Below are positions 44,140 to 56,100 of a stretch of DNA of 64,000 nt, piece after piece. The notes under the pieces are model-generated. The model was given only the letters and a program-made list of their open reading frames with translations. It did no database searches and was not told the origin of the DNA. The position numbers and the translations under genes are program-made. Source of the stretch: Tribonema minus (taxonomy: Eukaryota; Sar; Xanthophyceae; Tribonematales; Tribonemataceae); assembly GCA_017506865.1 (NCBI GenBank), contig JAFCMP010000547.1:682001-746000 (forward strand), written 5' to 3'. Positions within the stretch are counted from its first letter, which is position 1. Each line of letters opens with the position of its first letter.

Positions 44140-47100
44140 ATCACCGGGAGGCACGCGCAGCAACCGCCACAGCAGCAACACAGGCGCGGCAGCGGGCGGC
44201 GGCGGCGGCGGCGGCAGCGGCCCGCCACCGCCGGTCACGGCGGAGCAGCTGCAGCTGCTGCTGGAGGCGAGCGTGGCGGCGGCGGGGGAGATGCACATGG
44301 GGACGCTGTTTCGCAGCTTGGAGGCGCTAGTGTGCGAGCTGCTCGACGCGAGCTCCGTGCGCCTCCTGTACGTGAGCCGCTGGCACAGGAAGCTGTTCCA
44401 GTTCGTGGACGAGGCCGCGCACTGCGCCATTGCCGCCAACTCTGTAGGTGAGATACTCTAACATGCGCTGAGCGCTGACGTCCGCGGCGGGCTAGTAGGT
44501 ATGTTTGTATGCGCATCGGTTCGTTCTCGGTCATTGCGAGCTGCGCGCACAGAAAGCTGTTCCAGCTCGTGTTCGAGGCCGCGCGCTGCGCCCTCGCCGC
44601 CAACTCTCCGTACGAGGCGAGATACCGTAATATGCGCGCTGAGCGCTGATGTCCGCGGCGGGCTGGTACGTATGTATGCGCGTCGGTTTTTCCTGGGGGC
44701 GGTGTAGGTCAGGGAGCCTGCCCGGCCATCGCGAGGGGCGCGCTTAGGGAGCTGTCCCGGCTGGCAGACGGGGCCTCGCGCTGCGCGTTCGCCGCCATCT
44801 CCGTTGGCGAGCGTTGGCGTCGTGTGCGGGTAGGCATGCGTGCATGCACGTGGGATCTGCTGAGCGATGCTGTCAAAAGAGCCTCTATTATGGGCATGAA
44901 TGATGCAGCGACGCGGCACTTGGTCATGGCGCTCCGATTGACGACATCTGATTTTGCTGAGAGGCGCAGCTAACGTTGCACGGAGACCCGGGGATGCTGC
45001 GTCTCCAAGTAGACCAAGAGCGGCACAATGGCGACGTGGGCGTCTGAGCCTGATATCCCGTCACTTGTTGTGAGTGGCGCTGCCGTGTTGGCATGGTGGC
45101 GGCGGCGATGGCGCTGCGCAGCTAGCCGTCGCTCGTGCGGGCGGCCGTGGACGTTGCATCGGCTGTTGGCCTGCCTGAGGTCTCGGCTTCTGCATCCCCG
45201 ACAGGCGTCGGTTCGCCGTATGACCTTCGCAACGGCACATCCCCAACTCCGCTGGGTTACATCGTGCCTCTCTCTCCACCAAAGTTCCCACTGACGCGAT
45301 GGCGTGCCGTTACCGCCCAGCGCACTCAGGTCTTTGCTGCAAGTTCAAGACCAACTTCAACCCCGCCGCTGCCGTTGCAATGCTTGTTAGCAGCTACGTG
45401 TAGGCGTGCCAACAGGCGCTACGACGTCCCCAGCGCCATCGCCGCCGCATGCGTCTGCGACGCCGCATCGCAAAACAGCTCACTCGCCGCTGCCGCAGTG
45501 ACTTCTATCACGCTTGACGTATCCATACCGTAGGTATGCCGACTGGCGGCACGGCGTCCCCGGTGCCGTCGCCACCACCGTGTTCACGTACATCACGCAG
45601 TGTCAAACACATCGGTCACCGCCACTGCACTGACTCTATCTGCAGAAATATATGTGCACGACATGTCTATACCGTAGGTATGCGGACCGCCGGCACGGCG
45701 TCCCCAGTGTCGTCGCTGCTGCTGTTGCCAACGACACCACAGTGCACCCCCAGCGCACTGACTCTTGTTGACGTGTCTATACGGCAGGTATGCTGACCGG
45801 CGCCTCGACGTCCCCGGCGCCGTCGCCACCACCAAGCTCACCAACAACACCGCAGAGCCAAACACATCGGACTCTGCGAGCACACTGACTTCAATTACAA
45901 ACATGTAATGTGCTTGACATGTGTGTACTGTAGGTATGCCGACCGGCGGCACGGCGTCCCCGGTGCCGTCGCCCCCGCGGTCGCAGTCGCCCGCGTCTCA
46001 GGCGGCGGCGCGCGGCGTGCGGTACTCGTACGCGTGCACGGAGGAGATGGAGGAGGCTGCTGCGGAGCGTGCCGCGAGCGAGTGGCAGGGGGAGCGGTGG
46101 CTGCCGGGGCTCGTGCAGGTGGGGCATATATGTATGAGTTCACGCATGGTATGTATGTTTGAAGTATCATGCAGATGTGCGGAGCGCGCCGCGAGCGAGT
46201 GGCAGGGGGAGCGGAGGTGCCGGGGCTCGTGCAGTTGGGGCATGTATGTATGAGTTCACGCACGGTATGTATGTTTGAAGTATCATGCAGATGCGCGAAG
46301 CGCGCCGCGAGCGAGTGGCAGGGGGAGCGCTGGCTGCCGGGGCTCGTACAGGTGGGGGGGGGGCATGTATGTATGCATGCACGCACGGTTTGTATACTTC
46401 AAGTGTCATGCATGTGTGTGCACGGTGCGCGCTCCGCAGCGGGGCGGCGGTAGAAGTACGTGCGCACGCTGCTGGATGCTTCGTGAGAGCGGCTCGTGAA
46501 ATGGGGGGCATGCATGTATGAGGGTTCACGCACGGTAGGTATAGCACGCAAGCGGGCGCGATGCGCGCTCCGCAGCCGGGGCCGCGGCAGTACGCGCGCA
46601 CGCTGACGGGATGCCCGTGGGGGGGGGAGGGGGGCTTGTACAGGAGGGGGGGGGCTTGTATAGGAGGGGGCATGTATGTATACGTTTATGCGCGTGTCCG
46701 CACTAAGCAGCGGTGGGTGGCACCTGCGCGCGCCGATGAGCATATGTCGCCGGCGGCGGTAGTCGTAACTGCTGTGCTACCGGGGCCTCACAGTTGTGGG
46801 GCATGTGGGCATGCACAATTTTACGGCGGATCACGTTCTGCGCGGCTCGCGGCGAGCGCGTCTCCCAACGGCAGCAGATTGTACGTGGAGCCACGTCGAC
46901 GGGCGCGTCATGCACACCGGCAGATGCTGTGCGAGCTGCAACGCCATCAGCAGCTTCTCCACGGCCGCAATCGCAGCGCTTCGCCACGCGTCGTGTGGCG
47001 GCCAACAGGGTTTTTCCAGCAGCAGGGCGCTGCACGCCGCGAGTGCGCTGCGAACGATCCCGCTCACACACCGCGCGCGGCGCCTGCCTCAGAGAGGTGC

Positions 47101-50100
47101 AGTTCACTGCTGAGCACTGCTGCACCAACCTGAGCGCTGCCGCAGGTGGCGGCCGCGGACCTGTCGACGGCGCACGGCGCGGGGCACGCGGCGCTGACGG
47201 GGGAGGCCGTGTACAGGGAGAACTGCTCAAAGGATGGGGACCGCAAGGGGTCGGGGCGCGGGGTCAAGGTGAGCAGGCCGCGTGCGCCAATCGCCTCGTT
47301 TCTGATTGATACTTCAAGTATGCCTGAAGCAGTGATCAGAGCGGAGTCAAGCGGGGTCTGTATCAGATGCAAACTTGCTGATTGATACTTCAAGTATGCC
47401 TTAAAACAGCAGTGATCAAGAGAAGCTGAGTCAAGCAGGGTCTGTATACAGATGCAAGCTGTGAATGCATCTGTCCATGAAAGGCCGGGTTAAGGGTTTA
47501 GGTGGAGTAGGCAGCGTGTGCCAATCACCTTGGTTTTGTTCCATACGCGTCAAGCAGTGACCAGAAGCCCATTGTGTGTGTATACATACAACGGCTGCAA
47601 GGATGGGGGGACAGTAAGGCGAGGGGGAGGGGGGGGGGAGCGGCAAGGTGAGCGGGCGACGAGCGCTGAGCGCTGCACTTATGCGTGTCACACTCGAGCG
47701 ATTGAAGCAGGGCTCGCGTGTACCAACATCTGCACAACCTCCGCATCTCGCGCCGCGCACGCACGCACGCATCTCTGCGCGCAGATATACTGGCCGCTGC
47801 TTCAGCAGGACGCGCTGGTGCTGGGCGAGGACGGAGAATTGAGCGGCGAGCCGACCGTTCTGGCAGTTGCGGAAATTTACCGGGAGGGCGGAAGCTTCCG
47901 CGCGGACGCGCTGCGCCTGCTGGGGCACACCATGTACCTGGCGACGAGCTGGGTGCAGCGCACGCTCGTGACGGCGGAGGAGGTGACGCGGCGGCGCGCC
48001 ACGGAGGCGCTGCTGTGCATCTGTGAGTGTGTAGTTGTCTACTAGTTGAAATACTCTAAGAGGGGGAACAGGCGTATGCAATAGAATGTGAAGTTATTGC
48101 GGAGAGACTTCGGGAAGCAGCAGCGTAGTGCCATCACTTGTTATCTGGCACAGAGGCCAACAACATGTAGCTGAAGAAGTCGTCACGGCGGAGGAGGTGA
48201 CGCGGCGGCGCACGACGGAGGCGCTGCTGTGCATCTGTGAGTTCGTAGTTCAAGTAGTTGAAGTGCGTTCGAGGTGATGTTTTTTGGAGTGCAGTATGTG
48301 GAGGATGCTCTGTATCTGTTGCAGTTGAAGTGCCTCAGAAGAGCTGGGTGCAGCGCACGCTGGTGAAGGCGGAGGAGGCGACGCGGCGGCGCGCCATGGA
48401 GGCGCTGCTCTGCATCTGTGAGTGTGTAGTTCAAGTACTTGCAACTCATTGTTGAAGTTGCCATTGAACTGACGCCCCCCACGTGCGCCCCGCAGGTGAG
48501 ATTGCGCCGCGCAGCATGGACCCTGAGGACCTCGTCGGCAATGTCATCATTGAAGTTGCCATTAAACGTGAAGTTCACACTGGAACTCGCACCGTGCCCG
48601 CACGCGCCCCCCGCAGGCGAGATCGCGCCGCGCGGCATGGACCTCGAGGACCTCGTGGACGAGATCGTGATCGCGGCGATGCACTTCACGGAGGCGGACG
48701 TCGTGCGCCTCTACCTCGTGGACGAGCTCGACGGCGAGCTCTGGACGGCCGCGGGGCGCGCGCCGCCGATCCCCCTCGGGCGCGGCCTCGCCGGCGCCGC
48801 CGCCGACACGGGCGCAGCCGTCAACTCGCCGCACTGCGCCGCGGACGCGCGCTTCGACGCCGCGTTCGACGCCCTCGGCGCGTGCGCGCACACGGCGCTG
48901 TGCATGCCGATCCCGCCGCCGGACGTGCCGTCGCAGCGGGCGGCGGCGGCGGCGGCGACGGCGCCGGCGGCGCTCGGCGGCGGCGGCGGCGGCGGCGGCG
49001 CGGCGGCGTCGCTGTCGCCGATGCGGCGCCGCAGCGCGTTCGGCACAAGCTCCACGGAGAGCGCCGGAGGCAGCCGCGGCGGCAGCAGCAGCGGCGGCAC
49101 CGGCGGCGGCAGCGCAGACGGGCACGCTGTATACCACCGGCGCTCGCCGAGCGGCCCGACGGTCGGCAGCGGCGGCAGCGGCAGCAGCGGCGCGGCGACG
49201 GAACCTATGCGGCGGCGGCTCGGCGCGCTGCGCGGCGGCGGCGGCGGCGGCGCGGCGGCGGCGTCGACAGCCGCGGCGGCGGCGGCGGCGCCGACGAAGC
49301 GGCGGCGGTGCCCTACGGCGGTGCTGCACGCGGTGAACAAGCGCGGTGGCGAGGTGTTTGAACGCCTAGATGAGGATCTGCTGCGGCTGTTCTGCCTGGA
49401 GGCGGAGGTGCTGCTGCAGCAGAAGGTCGCGGAGGCGACGCTGCTCAAGCGGCGGCGGCGCTCCAGCGGGCACACGGAGGTATGTATGTATGTGCGAATG
49501 GCCACTGCCTAGCCCCAGCCCCAACGCCACCTCAAGCATCATCGCCTGAACTTCCTAAACAGCACAGCTCAACGTCTCAAATGTCATCGCGTGGCGCGTA
49601 AATGATCGCTGTTCCGTCATCAAGCGCAGGGGGTGGAGGGGGAGGGGGTTGTACAGCTGTCTGCGTGTGTACAGCGCCCGGGCGCAGTGACCGCCATGCT
49701 TCGCAGCGTTGTCAACGGGTAGCGCTGGTAGCGTGGCGGCGCGCATCACGCGCGCACACGGGCGATGTGGCTCCCTCGCGCTCTAACGGCGCCTCTAACG
49801 CTGACTTGAGCCACTTGCAGAGCACTGGGCCGAGCCATGCATGTGCACCCCAGCTGTCATGGCCCCGCTGAGCACTGTCACCCCCGCCCCAGCTACTACC
49901 CCTTCCCCCTGCAGTCTGCGCACTCCCCTGCACTCTCTCTGTCTGCTATGCGCTCAACGCACTCCCTCCTTCTAGGAGCGCAGATGCCTACGTGCTGCCA
50001 CCACATTAGGGTTGCGCAGCTCCTGAGCGCTGCCTCTGGACCCCCCCCTCCCCCCCCCTTTGCGCAGATGCCTTCGCCACCACCTTAAGGTTGCGAAGCA

Positions 50101-53100
50101 CCACGAGCGCTGCCTCTCACCCCCCCCCTCCCCCCCACCCCCCCTCCTGTCCCCCCCAATCCCCCCCCCCCCCCCCCCAGGAGCGCGACTCGGTGCACGC
50201 GCGCGTCCAGTCGTCCATCCTCACGCAGTACGCCAACGCCGGCGACACGGCGCGCGTTATGCGCCTCATGGAGGGCGACGCGACGGCACCGCCGAGCGCT
50301 GACTCCGCCGACGAGCTGAGCGCAGCTGCCACTGGCGCCACCGCCGCCGCCGCCGCCGCCGCGGAGCACATGGGGCGGCGCGGCGGCGCCGGTCAGCTGT
50401 CGCCGTCGAAGCAGCAGCAGCAGCGGAGCAGCGGCGAGGGCGGGTCTCCGCGGGTGTGGCGCAGCAACTCGCCGGCGCGCCGCGGCGGCGGCGGCGGCAG
50501 GGGGCGGGCGGGGAGGGGGAGGGGGAGGGGGAGGGGGCGGCGGACACGCTGTTGAACTGGGACTTCAACCCGTTTGTGACGGAGATGGAGGAAAAGTGTT
50601 TGATGGTGGAGGCCATGTTTCGGAGGCTGGGCGCGGCGCAGGTGCGCGGTAACGGCAGCGCTCAGCTCTCGTCGTACGTAGTCTGAATGCGGTCATATAT
50701 GTAGTCTGAGTGCGGACCGGCAAGGGCGTTGCATGGAGTCTGAATGCGTACTGGCAAGGGCAGCAGAGGACGTTGAGAGGTCGCATTTTATGTGGTTTGA
50801 ATGCGGTCATGTATGCGCAGTAGCAAGGGCAGCAGCTTCGTGCCGCGTGCGCGACGGCTACAACCTTTATACACTTTAATTGTGACGCCCCAGGCTTTGA
50901 ACTTAAACTGTGATACCCCCCTCTTGCGCAGGTGCTGCAGTGCGACGACGCGATGCTGCGGCGCTTCGTCCGCCGCGTGCGCGATGGCATCAACCTTACT
51001 CTGTATATCAACTGTGACATCCCAACTTCTGTAGGCTGCAACCTTACTGTGAACTTCAACTGTGACGCCCCCCACTCCTGTGCAGGTGCTGCAGTGCGAC
51101 GACGCGACGCTGCGGCGCTTTGTGCGCGACTGGTACAACCTTGTTGAAAAATTCAAGTGCAACACCCCAACAGGTTCTGAACTCCAACTGTGACGCCCCT
51201 CTTCTGCAGGTGCTGCAGTGCGACGACGCGTCGCTGCGGCGCTTTGTGCGCCGCGTGCGCGACGGCTACAACCCGCAGCCGTTCCACAACTTTGACCACG
51301 CCTTCAGCGTCGCGCATGTCACCTTCATGATGTTTGAGACGGCGGCGGACGTGAAGCGCCACCTGGCACCGCTGGACCTGATCAGGTGACGCTCCGTTGG
51401 TTGAAGTTGAAGTATTTGTGTGCTCACAGCGATGCGCATGCGACGTTTCAGTGAGCTGTCGTCGCTATGCATCAGCGACAGTGCGTAGCTAGATGCACCC
51501 GAAGAAGAAGCGGTTTGGTGCACAGCAACGGCGAGACACGCTGAACCGTGTGGTATGCTCTCCTGCCGAGTGACAAGAATAGTGTAATGGCTCAGATGCA
51601 TGTGTGTCTGCGTGCGAGACTGAGGTGGCAACAACAGTTTGGCACAACTCTCCTTCTGCCTGCAGCGATGGGCTTAGTCATCGCGGATGTACTCACATTT
51701 TGAGGGTTACGCTTAAGTAGGGTGAGGTGGACACAGGGTGTACTTGAGATCAGAGCGGTACGCGCCAGCGGTCTTCTCCCGCAGGACACGGCTTGCCAGC
51801 AGACTCACAGGATGTCGCACACTGACAGCGCTCAGCTTAGTTCATGTCGATGTTGTGTCCTGTTGAGCACTGACATGGCTGCTCCTGTTTGCCTCCTGGG
51901 TTCTCAAGCTTGAGTCCCTCAATTATCCATCTCTGGCACGGTGGCGAGCTAATTCGCTCTTAGGCTATGAGCATGAGCGTTATGCTTGAGTCCCTTGGTT
52001 GTCCATCTCTGGCACAGTGGTGAGGCTATACGTAGGGCTGTTGCAATGCTGTGCTACAGCAGTTCACGATATTTGCCGCAACCGACGGCACCGCAAGTTA
52101 CGGTATTACGATACGCGATTTGGTTCACGGCTTCATTCACGGTGCAAACAGTCATGCGTAACTCTACAAAGTAAGATTGCAACACCCCTAGCTATACGCT
52201 CTCACATTTGTTGCTGCTCGCTGCTGTGCTGCTAGGGGCAGCCAGGGGTAGGGTAAGGGTTGGGTGGACACGGCACGCTTGTGGTGTGTTTGGGATTGGA
52301 GATGTACATGCCAGCTGTCTTCTGCCACAGGGCACTGCTGCCACGGCTTCCAGCAGACTTTCTTATAAGGTGTCTTGCGCGCTGCTGCTCGCTGCCACGC
52401 TGCGCAGCGGCCTGATAGCGGCGTTCTGCCATGGCCTGGACCACCCGGCAACAACAACGCGTTTGACATGCGTTCTGATTTACGGCTTAATGTACGGCGT
52501 AATAAACAGTTGCGCAAAAGTTTACAATTTGAGATTGCAACATCCCTAGCTATACGCTCTCACGCTCGTTGCTGCTCGCTGCCGCGCTGCGCAGCGGCCT
52601 GATAGCGGCCTTCTGTCACGACCTGGACCACCCTGGCAACAACAACGCGTTTGACAAGCGTTCTTATTTACGGCTAAATTTACGGCGTAACAAGCTACGC
52701 GTAACTCTACGATTTGAGATTGCAACACTAGCTATACACTCTCACGCTTGTTGCTGCTCGCTGACGCACTGCGCAGCGGCCTGATAGCGGCGTTCTGCCA
52801 CGACCTGGACCACCCCGGCAACAACAACGCGTTCGAGGTCAACAGCAGGAGCCCGCTCGCGCTGCTGCACGCGGACGACGCCGTGCTGGAGCGTCACCAC
52901 GTGCACGTCACCTTCAAGATACTATTGGAGGTCAGTTGGTGCTCAGGTCACAGTCAAGTGGCGATTTAATTGTAAGAACGTGCTCACGCTCAAGCATCGC
53001 CGTGCAGTATTCTGGAGGTGGGTGCTCAGGTTACGGACAAGATGGCAATTTAACAGTGTGATTCTGATCACATGTGCTGGAGCGTCACCACGTGCACGTC

Positions 53101-56100
53101 ACCTTCAAGATACTGTTGGAGGTCAGTGCTCAGGTTATGGGCAAGATGGCGATTATGGTAGGGATTTGATCACGTGTGTTGGAGCGTCACCACGTGCACG
53201 TCACCAAGATATTGTTGTAGTTGAGTCAGTGCTCAGATTATGGGAATGATGAGGATTAGTGTAGAACTATGATCACATGTGCCTGAGCATGACCATGTTC
53301 ATAATGTTCTCAGCGGTAAGAGCACAGCTCACGGTCAAGGTTGAGGTCCGGCTTTGATTAGGGTTGGGGGATCTGGGGTGTCATTTCATACACCTCCAAT
53401 CTTCAAAGCATTGGTAGAGGTTAGCATTCAGCTGAGGTTAGGGCTAGAGACAACTGTCTCGGGGCGGCGCCAACAACATTCTTGCGCACCTGTTGAGCGC
53501 GCAGTTCTTTCTCTCTTTGGGGTTAGCCCTAACCCTAACCCTAACCCTAATACTGCCCTCTTTCTCTCATTCAGGCCACGCGTGCCGCGGCCACTGCAGA
53601 CACTTGAATCATGACTCGCACCACTCAGGGAACAAACCCGCTGGTCGCCCTGTGCTGCTCGCTGCCGCCACAGGAGGCTGGCAGCGCCAACAACATCCTG
53701 TCGCGCCTGTCGCGCGCACAGTTAAGTGGTCTCACTGAGGCCGCACGCATGCAGACAACCAAATAATTCCTTGCAGCTCTCAGGCAATGGAATGAACCCA
53801 TCGCCTTGTGCTGCTTGCTTGCTGCCACCACAGGAGGCCGGAGGCGCCAACAACATCCTCTCGCGCCTGTCGCGCGCGCAGTTCACCGAGTCGCGCAAGG
53901 TCATCGTGCGCGCCATCCTCTCCACGGACATGTCGCAGCACCTCGACCACTGCGCGCGCGCGGCGCGCCTGCTGAGCCGCGCCAAGCTGCTGCGCGCCGC
54001 CGCGGCGGCAGCAGCTGCGGTGGCCGCGCCGAGCCCGACGAGTGCGTGCAGCCCCACTGCGAACAGCACGTACGCGGCCACGTCTGCAGGTACGTAGGGT
54101 ATGTGGTAGTGACTTATACATACCCCTGCGTGCAGCGTGGCTTAGATAAGCGCGTGCAGCCCCACTGCCACCAGCACGTGCGCGGCCACGCCTGCAGGTA
54201 TGTAGGGTATGCCACGGTGACTTATACGTACCCCTGTGTACTGCAACGAGTGCGTGCAGCCCCACTGCCACCAGTGCGTGCGTGGCGACGCCTGCAGGTA
54301 TGTAGGGTATGTGATACTGACCTAGATACATGCTCTCGCGTGACTATGCGCGCCAACGTTGGCGTTGCCGCCACCGGACGTCACCGCGCCTCTTTCCTGC
54401 TAGCGTCAGGTCTGAGCAGCGCTGCCGTGACTGCACGTACGTTGTCGCCAGCTCACACGTCTTGCTTGATGGATCTTAGTTACAGTAGTGGGCGCGCCCA
54501 GTGATGCGCACTGGCCTAAGTATTGTGATTGCGCATATGGAAGCCTCCGTTGGGACCAGGACAAACTGCCAGTCGCCGCTGGCATTCGACCAGAGGGCCG
54601 GAACTGTGTGTTCTTAACGATGCATCGGTGAGCAATGGCAAATCTTGGCATTGTCACGTTGCGGTTGCCGTCACGCGTCGCACCGTCAACTCTGCACGCG
54701 GCGGCGTTGGCAGCGCCATCGGCCTGGAAACCCTATGCTGACGACCCGCGCAGCAGCAGCAGCAGCAGCGCTGCCGCAGCTGCTGCCATGGCCGCCACAA
54801 CCACCGCCGCCACCGCCGCGATGCTCCATATTCAGCCAGAGCCTTCAACTTCAACTCCACATACCGCCCACTTCAAGCTCCCACCCGTGCAGACCGTCAC
54901 CCTCACATGATCCCATCCCTCTCCCGGTCACGCCCCTGCGACCGCCAGGATCGTCAACGCCTACATCCTCCGCGGCGACATGCGCGGCAGCAGCGGCGCC
55001 GCCGCCGCCGCCGCTGTCAGCCAGCGCCTCCAACACCAGCCCGCAGAATCGGCGGCGAAGCCACTACACGGGGGGCCCCGCAGTCGGGCTGTCCATGTTG
55101 AGCCTCGCGCGCAGCAGCACGGGGGGGGCGTCGCGGGACGGGCGCCTCGGCAGCAGCGACAGCGTCGCGGCATCGCTCCTCGTCGCTGCCACGCCGCGCG
55201 CAGGTGAGGCTGGGGTGGTTGAGCGTTAGGGTTAGGGTTAGGGTTAGCGCTGGGGTGAGACTGAGCCTTGCGCTCAGCAGTGGGGGGGGGGGGGGGGGGG
55301 GGGGAGCAGCAGCGACAGCGTCGCGGCATCGCTCCTCGTCGCTGCCACGCCGCGCGCAGGTGAGGGGCTGGGGTTGAGGTTTGAGGTTGGGGTTAGGGTT
55401 AGGGTTAGGGTTAGGGTTGGGTGAGGCTGAGCCTCGCGCGCAGCAGCACCGGCGGCGTGTCGCGCGACGGGCGCCTCGGCAGCAGCGACAGCGTCGCGGC
55501 ATCGCTCCTCGTCGCTGCCACGCCGCGCGCAGGTGAGGTTGGGGTTGAGGTTAGGGCTAGGGTAGGGTTGGGGGTGAGACTGAGCCTTGCATGCAGCAGC
55601 ACGCGGGGGGGGGGGGGGGGGGGGGGGGGCGTTCGAGCAGCAGCGACAGCGTCGCGGCATCGCTCCTCATCGCTGCGACGCCGCGCGCAGGTGAGGTTGT
55701 GGTTGAGGTTAGGGTGAAGTTTAGGTTAGGAATAGGCTTAGGCTGCAGCAGCGCGGGCAGTCCGATGTGGAATGCTCAGCTATATATCGCGGCCTGGCGC
55801 TGCCATGCCGCGTGCAGGTGAGGCCAGGGTTAAGGTCAGGGCTTGGGTGCGGTCGTGTCTGAAGGTGAGTATGGCACAGCGGAAAAGTACTAAGTCCTGT
55901 AAGGCTGCTGATGACTCAAACAGCTGTTCTTGATGCCCCGTACCTGCAGCACGGGTAGCCAATACTTCGATAAAAGTGCTTCCTTCACAGTACATTAGGG
56001 GCTCTCAGATGTGCACGAAGCTGGTGCGATAGACCGGTGCCGCTGGACCCGTGCCTGCACTCGAACCATCTTGAACAGGACGTTCGGTTCGGACGACTCA

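Noticed and set aside
48562-49505. Long minus-strand frames opposite the GAF-B exon
   Set aside because: Arg/Ala/Pro-rich shadows of the GAF exon, which has clear family motifs on the plus strand.
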